Source of the DNA: Acidobacteriota bacterium
GTDB lineage: Bacteria; Acidobacteriota; Terriglobia; Terriglobales; Acidobacteriaceae
NCBI GenBank assembly: GCA_021781255.1
Contig: JAJXXG010000453.1
Location: 1 to 12,219, forward strand
Length of the DNA: 12,219 nt
Reading direction: 5' to 3'
The position numbers were made by a program, and so were the translations under genes. Shown in pieces: positions 1 to 8,050 of the stretch (positions within the stretch are counted from its first letter, which is position 1; each line of letters begins with the position of its first letter). The notes beneath the pieces were generated by a model. That model was not told the DNA's origin. It saw nothing but the letters and a program-made list of their open reading frames with translations, and did not search any database.

Positions 1-545
1 CCACCGCCTCCCCCGTTCTGGGAGATATATTGCACGCCGGCCGCCAGGGACAACAACTGCTCAAAATTGCGGCCGTTGAGCGGCAGGTCCGCCATCTGTC
101 TGGGGGCGACCAGGCTGGAAACGGTCGCGGTCGTCGAATCCACCTGTGACACCTCGCCCGTCACTGTGACCACTTCCTTGGCTTCTCCGACGGGAAGCTC
201 GAAATCAACCAGCAGGTGCACGCCGACCGTCAGCGTGATGCCCGAGTGAACCATTGTTCGGAAGCCGGTCTTACTGGCCTGAACCTGGTAGTTGCCTACG
301 AGCAACTCCGGAATGAGGTAATGGCCCTGGGAATCGGTCACCGCGGGATAAGTGATGCCTGTACCGACGTCCTTTACCTCTACGTTCGCTCCCACTACCA
401 CCGCTCCAGATGTATCTGTAACGGTACCGGAGATAATGCCTTTATTAGCTTGTGCCATCAGACCAGGAACCCAGATGCCAACGCCGAGCAAAGCCGCCAG
501 CACCCAGGTCATACCCAGTCTCTGAGTCGTGAGGACCTTCAACAT
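1..545 (-). CDS. Oar-like TonB-dependent receptor, N-terminal part (runs off left edge)
   Basis: The frame opens with ATG at 545 and stays open to the window edge, giving 181 residues. A strong GGAGGAA ribosome binding site (552-558) lies 6 nt upstream. The product begins with a signal peptide of about 32 residues: a hydrophobic core, then an LMAQA cleavage region. Next comes a carboxypeptidase-regulatory-like (CnaB-type) beta-sandwich at about residues 37-120, seen as SGTVTDTSGAVV, VTDSQGHYLIPELLVGNYQV and GFRTMV. After that is the start of a TonB plug domain with the family motif LPLNGRNFEQLLSL. This order is typical of the very large outer-membrane Oar-like receptors abundant in Acidobacteriota, which usually exceed 1000 residues. 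It resembles the complete receptor at 8667-11924 in architecture and in the LPLNGR motif, but is clearly a separate gene. The substrate is unknown. The beta-barrel lies outside the window, so intactness cannot be judged. Confidence 0.88.
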   Translation of the reverse strand, partial: MLKVLTTQRLGMTWVLAALLGVGIWVPGLMAQANKGIISGTVTDTSGAVVVGANVEVKDVGTGITYPAVTDSQGHYLIPELLVGNYQVQASKTGFRTMVHSGITLTVGVHLLVDFELPVGEAKEVVTVTGEVSQVDSTTATVSSLVAPRQMADLPLNGRNFEQLLSLAAGVQYISQNGGGG

Positions 546-627
546 GCGATTTTCCTCCAATTTGAAATTTTCTTGCTCACCCGAGTGAAGGTAGACATAC
601 ACACTCACACCGAACCCCACATGCACG

Positions 628-637
628 AACGATCGTT
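628..637. promoter_or_regulatory. 10-bp palindrome upstream of the left receptor gene
   Basis: AACGATCGTT is a perfect palindrome about 85 bp upstream of the receptor start at 545, between that start and the 22-bp tandem repeat. Its size and position would suit a dimeric repressor site. A 10-bp palindrome in a stretch this long could easily arise by chance, and I could not pick a convincing -35/-10 pair for this gene, so the call is weak. Confidence 0.2.
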
Positions 638-665
638 GCGAATGGATTGCCAGCGCCTGTGTTAA

Positions 666-709
666 GAATCGGATTTTTCATGATCTGGAATCGGGTTTCT
701 CATAATCTG
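666..709. repeat. Two adjacent 22-bp direct repeats upstream of the left receptor gene
   Basis: Copies at 666-687 and 688-709 abut exactly and differ at only three of 22 positions. Each starts AATCGG and ends ATCTGG on the plus strand. The period is close to two turns of B-DNA, so bound proteins would sit on the same face. The repeats lie about 120-165 bp upstream of the receptor start (minus strand), which suits an activator or repressor array. The first copy contains the palindrome TCATGA. I do not recognise the motif and see no third copy in the window. Confidence 0.6.
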
Positions 710-1081
710 GGCGTCGCCCTCAGATGCTAAAGCCGCACCTTCTCAAAGAACCCTTTACGAGGCAGGCTCGATCAATTTCCACACCGAACCTTCCCCGCAG
801 AGCAGCATTTTAATGACCAAAACTCTAATCGTCCGCGGGGCCACGCCGGCGTGTTTCCGCCCTCTCCCAGACATCTGCCGCGCGAGGTTAACCCGAAAGA
901 TATTGTGTTTTATTTTGTTATGGATACGCGAGCAGGCGCCTTTTTTGTTGAGGGGTGGTGGCGGCTAACTCCGTCGCGCCTGCTGCCGCGCGATCCCTGC
1001 TGCACGCCGAGCTTGCCTCAAACACCGATTTTCGAATTATTATTTCTTGTCAGCCATCTTCCAAATTGCGTATTCCTGCCG
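710..1081. other. Intergenic stretch without a convincing gene
   Basis: This 370-bp gap lies between the left receptor control region and the structured element after nrdJ. Short open frames exist here, but none has a ribosome binding site or a recognisable product. The only structure I see is a perfect 9-bp inverted repeat, AGCAGGCGC at 931-939 against GCGCCTGCT at 976-984. Its 36-nt spacer includes TTTTTT. It does not form a canonical terminator, because the T run is inside the loop. Confidence 0.5.
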
Positions 1082-1196
1082 CTCGCTTCGGTTGCGCGCA
1101 CTCTATTCTGAAGAGCTCTTCCAGAAACTAAGCAGCTGATCTCGTCAACTGGTTTTACCGATGAGCCCTCAGCTGGCTTGTGCGCGCCGAAGCGAG
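1082..1196. repeat. Long inverted repeat enclosing two hairpins, directly after nrdJ
   Basis: The outer arms are 1082-1101 and 1180-1196. They pair over 17 bp (CTCGCTTCGG plus CGCGCAC), with a 3-nt insertion, TTG, in the left arm. Inside lie hairpin A (1106-1126), built on the perfect palindrome GAAGAGCTCTTC at 1110-1121, and hairpin B. Hairpin B pairs 1130-1139 with 1169-1179 (one bulge) and 1141-1146 with 1160-1165. Almost every base is paired, giving a three-way-junction fold of about 115 nt. It begins 3 nt after the nrdJ stop codon, so it would form the 3' end of the nrdJ mRNA. It could be a transcript-end structure, a palindromic mobile or REP-like element, or an RNA gene. It has no clear U tract. 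Hairpin B pairs slightly better as plus-strand RNA, with a G-U where the minus strand has A-C. Confidence 0.6.
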
Positions 1197-1199
1197 ACC

Positions 1200-4100
1200 T
1201 TAGCTGCATCCGCTGGTTGACCCGCAGCTCATGCAGCGGTAGCAACTGCCGTTGCGCACCATGATCGCTCCGCACACATTGCAACTAGGCGCGTCGCCCA
1301 TGTCGTACATCTCGCGCATGGCGTCGGCCGCGTGATACAACCCGCGGTCCTGCAGGCTGGGCAACTGCCCGGGGTCCGCCGCGTGCGTCTGCCGCGCCTG
1401 CGCCTCCGGCGCGATTCCGCCGCCCGCGGCCACGCCGCCCGCGTGCCCGCTCATCTGGTTCAGCCGCTTTGCCACCTCTTCGGCCAACCGAGCCAAGTGC
1501 TGCTGCGTCGCAACCGGATCGTCCTCGTCGGGATCACTCTCAGGAAGCAGGCTGGGCGAGACAGGCAGTTGCGGCGCCCTGGGAGCCAGCCCGGAGAAGA
1601 GCGTCAACTGCTCGCCGGAAAGGAAGCGCAAGTTGAGCCAACGGAAGATGTAATCCATCAGGCTCTTGGCGTAGCCGATCTGCTCGTTGCCGGTCCAGCC
1701 GGAGGGCTCGAAGCGCGTGTGCGCGAACTTCTCGCACAGCACCTTCAGCGGCACGCCATGCTGCAAGGCAAGCGAGATCGAAGTGGCGAAGGCGTCCATC
1801 AGGCCGGAGACCGTCGATCCCTCCTTGGCCATGCGGATGAAGATCTCGCCCGGCTGCCCACTGGGATAGAGTCCGACGGTGATGTAGCCCTCGTGACCGG
1901 CGATGGAGAACTTGTGCGTGACGGACGCGCGCTCCGCCTGCAGTCGGTGGCGCACCGCGCGCGGCGGCGCGTTCAGGTCCTGCTCATTTGTCGTGGCCAG
2001 ATCGGTGGCAGCGTCGAGCGACGGTGAAGCCGCGAGTACCGGCAGTGCCGCGGCCGTGGCAATCTCCTCGAGCGCCTTCTGGAATGCCTGCGCGGCGGCG
2101 AGCATCTGCTTCGCGCTCACCTCCAGCTTGTCGCCTGCATGGGTCTCCAGGGTCTTCAGGTCGGCTTCGGCGGCCGGTTGCGAAGCGGCCAGATGGCTCA
2201 ACAGGCGGCTACCCGCCACATCGAGCGCCGAAGGCTCCTTCTTCGCATCCATGCTCGTGTTCAACGGCTGCGTGCCCTTCGATCCGTCGCGGTAAATCGC
2301 CACAGCCTTAATGCCCTGCCGCCAGCTTTCAGCGTAGGCCTCGGCCACATCTTCCACGCTGGCTTCGTGCGGCAGGTTCACGGTCTTCGAGATGGCGCCC
2401 GAAAGGAAGGGCTGCGCCGCCGCCATCATCTTGATGTGCCCCATGTAATGAATGGAGCGCGTACCCTTGAGGGGCTTGAAGCTGCAATCGAAGACAGAGA
2501 GATGCTCCGGCTTGATGCCCGGCGCGCCCTCGATGGTGCCTGTCGCGTCGATGTAGCTGACGATCGCGTTCACCTCGTCGACGGTATAGCCCAGCTTGAA
2601 CAGCGCCGGGGCCACCGTTTGGTTGACAATCTTGATGTTGCCGCCGCCCACCAGCTTCTTGTACTTGACCAGCGCGAGATCAGGCTCAATGCCGGTAGTG
2701 TCGCAATCCATCATGAAGCCGATGGTGCCGGTGGGTGCAAGAACGGTGACCTGCGAGTTGCGGTAGCCGTATCGCTCGCCGTAGGCCAGCGCCATGTCCC
2801 AACACTCGCGGCTGGCGTCGATGAGCGAGTCGAGTTGCGGCACGGCAAACGGTTCGCCCGCAGCAGCAGCAGCCCGCGACTTGCCGATGTTGTTCACCTC
2901 GGCGCGGTGCATTCTAATTACATCCAAAAACGGCTCGCGGTTGACGTAAAACCCCGGACAAGCTCCGCCCTGGTGCTCTACTGAAGCGGTGAGCGGCGTG
3001 GCCGAGGCCAGCGGCGGGCACTGCGCGGCAATTACCGCCGACTGCAAGTAAGCCTGTCCGCACATGATCGCAGTCATGCCCGCAGCCAGATCGCGGCCGG
3101 CCACTGAATCGTAAGGCAGGCCAAATGACATCAGCAGCGCACCCAGGTTGGCGTAGCCCAGCCCCAGCGGCCGGTAGTCGTGCGAGTTGCGCGCGATGGC
3201 CTCGGTCGGATAGCCCGAATTGTCCACCAGGATCTCCATGGCGGTGATAATCACCGAGATGGCGTGCCGGTAGGCCGGGATGTCGAACGTTCCCGACGGC
3301 GTGACAAACCGCATCAGGTTCAGGCTGGACAGATTGCAGGCCGAGTTATCGAGGAACATGTACTCCGAGCAGGGATTCGACGCGTTGATGCGCGCCGTGT
3401 TCTTGCTCGTGTGCCACTTATTGATGGTGGTGTCGAACTGCATGCCCGGATCGCCGCACAGCCACGTAGACTCTGCGATCTTTTTCATGATGTCGCGTGC
3501 CTTGTACGTCGCCACCGGCTCGTGGCCCTTCACCGTATGGGTGGTAAAGTCGCCATCGGCCTCATAGGCGCGCATAAACTCGTCACTGACCCGGACGGAA
3601 TTGTTGGCGTTCTGGAAGAAGATCGACGAGAATGCCTCGGAATCCGGTCCCGATCCGTCGTAGCCCGCCTTGATCAGCGTGAAAGCCTTTGCCTCTTCCT
3701 TGGCCTTGCACTCGATAAACTCCACGATGTCGGGGTGGTCCACATTCAGGATCACCATCTTGGCTGCGCGGCGCGTCTTGCCGCCACTCTTGATCACGCC
3801 GGCAAATGCGTCGAAGCCGCGCATGAAGCTCAACGGTCCGCTCGCCTGGCCGCCGCCCGAAAGCAGCTCCATCGACCCACGCAGCGACGACAGATTCGTC
3901 CCCGTTCCCGAGCCCCACTTGAAGAGCATTCCCTCGGTCTTGGCCAGCGTCAAAATCGAGTCCAGCGAATCGTCTACCGCGTTGATGAAGCAGGCCGAGC
4001 ACTGCGGGTTCTTGTAACCCGAAGCCGTGTACTGTACGCCGCCCGTCACCGGATCCCAGTGCCAGTTCTGCCCGTCGGCATCCGGCTCCAGCCGGTCGCA

Positions 4101-4547
4101 GCCCACGTTGAACCATACGGGCGAGTTGAACGCCACCTTCTGCGTCAGCAGCAGGTGCGCCAGCTCGTCGTGGAAGATGGCGGCATCAACATCCGTGGCA
4201 AAGTAACCGCGAGCCATGCCCCAGCCGCGGATGGTCTCTACAACGCGGCTCACAAGCTGGCGGACGCCGGTTTCGCGCTCCGGCGTGCCCATCCGACCAT
4301 GCAGGTACTTCGAGGCCACGATGTTGGTCGCCGTCATCGACCAGTCCGCGGGCACCTCCACGTCCTTCTGCTCGAAGATCGTGTTGCCCTTGGCATCGCT
4401 AATGGAGGCGGTCCGCCGCTCCCATTCGAGCTCGTCGTAAGGCGAGATGCCTTCCGTGGAAAAACGGCGGGCAAAGGTCAGGCCCTGCTGGGTGTGCGGG
4501 GTGGCCGGGATAGCAGCACTCGAAGTCTGAAGCTGAGCCTCGTTCAT
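1200..4547 (-). CDS. nrdJ: Adenosylcobalamin-dependent (class II) ribonucleotide reductase
   Basis: A cytoplasmic enzyme of 1115 residues that reduces ribonucleotides to deoxyribonucleotides with an adenosylcobalamin radical, independent of oxygen. The thiyl-radical loop NPCSE is at 391-395 (N391, C393, E395) and the partner cysteine C404 is in SACNLSSLN. The N-C-E-C spacing of 2, 2 and 9 equals that of the Thermotoga enzyme. The other redox cysteine is probably C183 or C186 in the CSAC motif. The phosphate-binding loop PTGTIG is at 605-610. An Ala-rich linker (about 755-875) leads to a TSCPD domain (about 880-975), then a second linker and a C-terminal cysteine cluster: C1089, C1092, C1102, C1105, C1108, C1114. 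This cluster probably relays electrons or binds zinc. I chose the ATG at 4547 because GGAGGAA (4553-4559) lies 5 nt upstream. The frame stays open 60 codons further, without an RBS. The gene stands alone behind its own promoter and long leader. Confidence 0.96.
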   Translation of the reverse strand: MNEAQLQTSSAAIPATPHTQQGLTFARRFSTEGISPYDELEWERRTASISDAKGNTIFEQKDVEVPADWSMTATNIVASKYLHGRMGTPERETGVRQLVSRVVETIRGWGMARGYFATDVDAAIFHDELAHLLLTQKVAFNSPVWFNVGCDRLEPDADGQNWHWDPVTGGVQYTASGYKNPQCSACFINAVDDSLDSILTLAKTEGMLFKWGSGTGTNLSSLRGSMELLSGGGQASGPLSFMRGFDAFAGVIKSGGKTRRAAKMVILNVDHPDIVEFIECKAKEEAKAFTLIKAGYDGSGPDSEAFSSIFFQNANNSVRVSDEFMRAYEADGDFTTHTVKGHEPVATYKARDIMKKIAESTWLCGDPGMQFDTTINKWHTSKNTARINASNPCSEYMFLDNSACNLSSLNLMRFVTPSGTFDIPAYRHAISVIITAMEILVDNSGYPTEAIARNSHDYRPLGLGYANLGALLMSFGLPYDSVAGRDLAAGMTAIMCGQAYLQSAVIAAQCPPLASATPLTASVEHQGGACPGFYVNREPFLDVIRMHRAEVNNIGKSRAAAAAGEPFAVPQLDSLIDASRECWDMALAYGERYGYRNSQVTVLAPTGTIGFMMDCDTTGIEPDLALVKYKKLVGGGNIKIVNQTVAPALFKLGYTVDEVNAIVSYIDATGTIEGAPGIKPEHLSVFDCSFKPLKGTRSIHYMGHIKMMAAAQPFLSGAISKTVNLPHEASVEDVAEAYAESWRQGIKAVAIYRDGSKGTQPLNTSMDAKKEPSALDVAGSRLLSHLAASQPAAEADLKTLETHAGDKLEVSAKQMLAAAQAFQKALEEIATAAALPVLAASPSLDAATDLATTNEQDLNAPPRAVRHRLQAERASVTHKFSIAGHEGYITVGLYPSGQPGEIFIRMAKEGSTVSGLMDAFATSISLALQHGVPLKVLCEKFAHTRFEPSGWTGNEQIGYAKSLMDYIFRWLNLRFLSGEQLTLFSGLAPRAPQLPVSPSLLPESDPDEDDPVATQQHLARLAEEVAKRLNQMSGHAGGVAAGGGIAPEAQARQTHAADPGQLPSLQDRGLYHAADAMREMYDMGDAPSCNVCGAIMVRNGSCYRCMSCGSTSGCS

Positions 4548-4856
4548 CTTGGTTCCTCCATAGAGCAAAACCGGTGAAAAATACCATCCGCCCGGCACCA
4601 ATGCCGGTGAGCAAGATAGCTTGCAACGTATTGAAAACAAACGGAAAAAAGGATCGGAAAAAGCCGCCAGATCCGGTACCCTTAGCGGCCCACCGGCGCT
4701 TCCGGCATCCTCCTCGTTACCCGGCACCCTGAGCTACCAGCCAGGGTGCATTCATGTCAGCAAATGCCCATCCGCCTGGCGCTCAAAATGAGCACTTGAA
4801 CACTGGAATCGCTCGGCCTGCGCTGTTTTTCTTAACAGTCCGTTTACAGCCGCAGA
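4548..4856 (-). promoter_or_regulatory. Structured nrdJ 5' leader, riboswitch- or attenuator-like
   Basis: The predicted transcript starts near 4854, about 300 nt before the nrdJ start. In transcript order the leader can form several elements. First is a hairpin at the very 5' end (4846-4855 with 4818-4826, 9 bp, one bulge). Second is GCUCA-UUU-UGAGC (4781-4793), which gains a U-G and a G-C pair only on the minus strand. Third is a perfect 8-bp stem GCACCCTG/CAGGGTGC (4724-4749). Fourth is a GCCGC/GCGGC pairing (4685-4689 with 4663-4667). Fifth is a terminator-like stem followed by six U (4645-4674). Last is CCGGCA-UUGG-UGCCGG (4592-4607), about 45 nt before the start codon. The fourth and fifth compete, as expected of an antiterminator and terminator. 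The ligand is unknown. I do not find the B12 box or other conserved cobalamin-riboswitch segments. Confidence 0.5.
4645..4674 (-). terminator. Possible attenuator in the nrdJ leader
   Basis: In the minus-strand RNA, GGAUC(U)GG pairs with CCGAUCC: 7 bp, one bulged U, 9-nt loop. It is followed immediately by UUUUUU (4650-4645). It lies about 100 nt before the nrdJ start, inside the leader, so it would cut nrdJ transcription rather than end another gene. The stem is short, so efficiency may be modest. An alternative upstream pairing (4685-4689 with 4663-4667) would disrupt it. Confidence 0.4.
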
Positions 4857-4860
4857 TGAA

Positions 4861-4889
4861 AAAATACCGCTGTCTGTGGTGCGTGTCAA
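4861..4889 (-). promoter_or_regulatory. Sigma-70-type promoter of nrdJ
   Basis: On the minus strand a perfect -35 TTGACA (4889-4884) is followed after exactly 17 nt by TATTTT (4866-4861), a 4-of-6 match to the -10 box. Transcription would begin near 4854, at the base of the first leader hairpin. No other strong promoter was found nearer to the nrdJ start. The same intergenic region has the hppA terminator upstream, so nrdJ needs its own promoter. Confidence 0.6.
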
Positions 4890-4896
4890 CAAGAAA

Positions 4897-4912
4897 CCAC
4901 AACATCTAGTAT
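4897..4912. promoter_or_regulatory. NrdR-box-like palindrome
   Basis: Read on the plus strand, CCACAACATCTAGTAT matches the NrdR consensus acaCwAtATaTwGtgt at 12 of 16 positions, including all the strongly conserved ones. It lies 7 bp upstream of the nrdJ -35 box. NrdR is the usual repressor of ribonucleotide reductase genes, so context fits. True NrdR sites usually come as two boxes about 31 bp apart, and I see no second copy, so this remains tentative. Confidence 0.35.
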
Positions 4913-5009
4913 TTTCGTGACATTTAACGCACATGCCCTCTAAACACGGCCATTTGCCTGTGGAAAGTTACAAACAGCCTAGTGCGACGCGGGTTTGAGC
5001 AGTCTGCTA

Positions 5010-5220
5010 TGCCCCAAAATCAGGGCAAAGCCCTGGGATTCCGGCCAGGTTTCCGGCCCCACACTCCAAGCGTAGCCCTATGCGGGGTCGGGCACAAGAC
5101 GCAGAAACGGTGCAATTGGCTGGCCGGGCTGTGCGAGTTGTGGAGATTGCGGTGTTTTACCGAGGCCGTCAGCCGACCGGGAATATGCACATGGTCCGTT
5201 CGGTGCCGTAATTTGGGGCA
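5010..5220. repeat. Hairpin-rich intergenic block with inverted ends
   Basis: The ends TGCCCCAAAAT (5010-5020) and ATTTGGGGCA (5211-5220) are inverted copies that differ by one A. Inside are a perfect CAGGGC-AAA-GCCCTG hairpin (5021-5035) and a CCGG/CCGG pairing near 5041-5057. A 7-bp stem pairs 5057-5063 with 5081-5087, with a G-U pair only if read on the minus strand, and there is a 5-bp GCACA/TGTGC pairing near 5092-5133. No target-site duplication is visible. It could be a MITE-like or REP-like intergenic element, or an RNA gene of about 210 nt. I see no coding gene in 4913-5276. Confidence 0.4.
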
Positions 5221-5223
5221 CAA

Positions 5224-5257
5224 GAAAAACGCCGCCCGTTTCCAGACGGCGTTTTCT
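5224..5257 (-). terminator. Intrinsic terminator of hppA
   Basis: About 20 nt after the hppA stop codon, the minus-strand RNA forms AAAACGCCGUC / GGGCGGCGUUUUU with a short loop, followed by CUU. The stem is GC-rich at its core, with an A run opposite a U run, so it can also work on the plus strand. It separates hppA from nrdJ transcription. Confidence 0.85.
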
Positions 5258-5276
5258 TCGATTACCAAGACGGGAA

Positions 5277-7823
<2,547 letters not shown>

Positions 7824-7867
7824 TAACCCTCCAAATTCAATATTTCAAAGCCGAATGACGCCGGAAC

Positions 7868-7883
7868 GGACCTTGCAAGGTCC
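7868..7883. promoter_or_regulatory. Perfect 16-bp palindrome upstream of hppA
   Basis: GGACCTTGCAAGGTCC is a perfect 16-bp palindrome 45-60 bp upstream of the hppA start, in the region shared with the divergent helix-turn-helix gene. It is a good candidate binding site for a dimeric regulator near the hppA promoter. In RNA it could instead form a hairpin in the hppA 5' untranslated region. I could not assign a clear promoter next to it. Confidence 0.45.
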
Positions 7884-7931
7884 CGAAGAATTGCCACGGG
7901 CAAGGCTATCATCTGAACAGGGTGCTGTCGA

Positions 7932-7945
7932 GTGACAGCTGTCAC
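7932..7945. promoter_or_regulatory. Perfect 14-bp palindrome between hppA and the HTH-TOBE gene
   Basis: GTGACAGCTGTCAC is perfectly symmetric. It lies about 109 bp upstream of hppA and 105 bp upstream of the divergent gene at 8051, so a protein bound here could control both. On the hppA side it abuts TCGACA, a 5-of-6 match to a -35 box, with only a weak -10 (TAGCCT) 17 nt further on. The neighbouring CTGTC-GAGT-GACAG (7925-7938) overlaps it and adds a second small inverted repeat. Confidence 0.45.
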
Positions 7946-8050
7946 GGTGCCTTCGCGGGACCCTGCGGCCAGTTGGCTCCTTTTCAGCCGGATGCCGCAC
8001 TCGCCGCGGATAGCGTAATGTACTGGTGGGGGAAGAATTCGCGCAACTCT

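Noticed and set aside
851..1111. 86-codon plus-strand open frame
   Set aside because: No ribosome binding site, low-complexity proline/leucine composition, and overlap with the structured element after nrdJ.
1106..1180. Hammerhead ribozyme core (CTGAAGA at 1108-1114 and GAAA at 1124-1127)
   Set aside because: The intervening stem II cannot form, and no proper NUH cleavage site follows the third stem, so the match is coincidental.
1018..1284. 88-codon minus-strand frame overlapping the nrdJ 3' end
   Set aside because: Most of it is an out-of-frame reading of nrdJ and of the inverted repeat; no start signal.
3180..4577. Long plus-strand open frame of 465 codons antisense to nrdJ
   Set aside because: It overlaps the certain nrdJ coding sequence, its product is Arg/His-rich with no recognisable domain, and it is explained by codon bias of nrdJ on the other strand. 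The same holds for the 281-codon frame at 2139-2984.
4548..4727. 60-codon N-terminal extension of NrdJ from a GTG at 4727
   Set aside because: No ribosome binding site precedes it, the extra residues resemble no known domain, and the ATG at 4547 has an ideal GGAGGAA. The stretch is better explained as a structured leader.
4675..4745. tRNA-like segment (TAGCTCAG on the minus strand)
   Set aside because: The D-arm-like octamer lacks a T-arm GGTTCGA-type sequence and an acceptor stem.
4548..4860. Cobalamin riboswitch upstream of nrdJ
   Set aside because: I looked for the B12 box and the conserved GGGAA and GCCACTG-type segments and found only vague partial resemblance. The structured leader is reported without a named class.
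4752..4934. 60-codon minus-strand frame upstream of nrdJ
   Set aside because: It starts upstream of the predicted promoter, has no RBS and reads through the leader hairpins.
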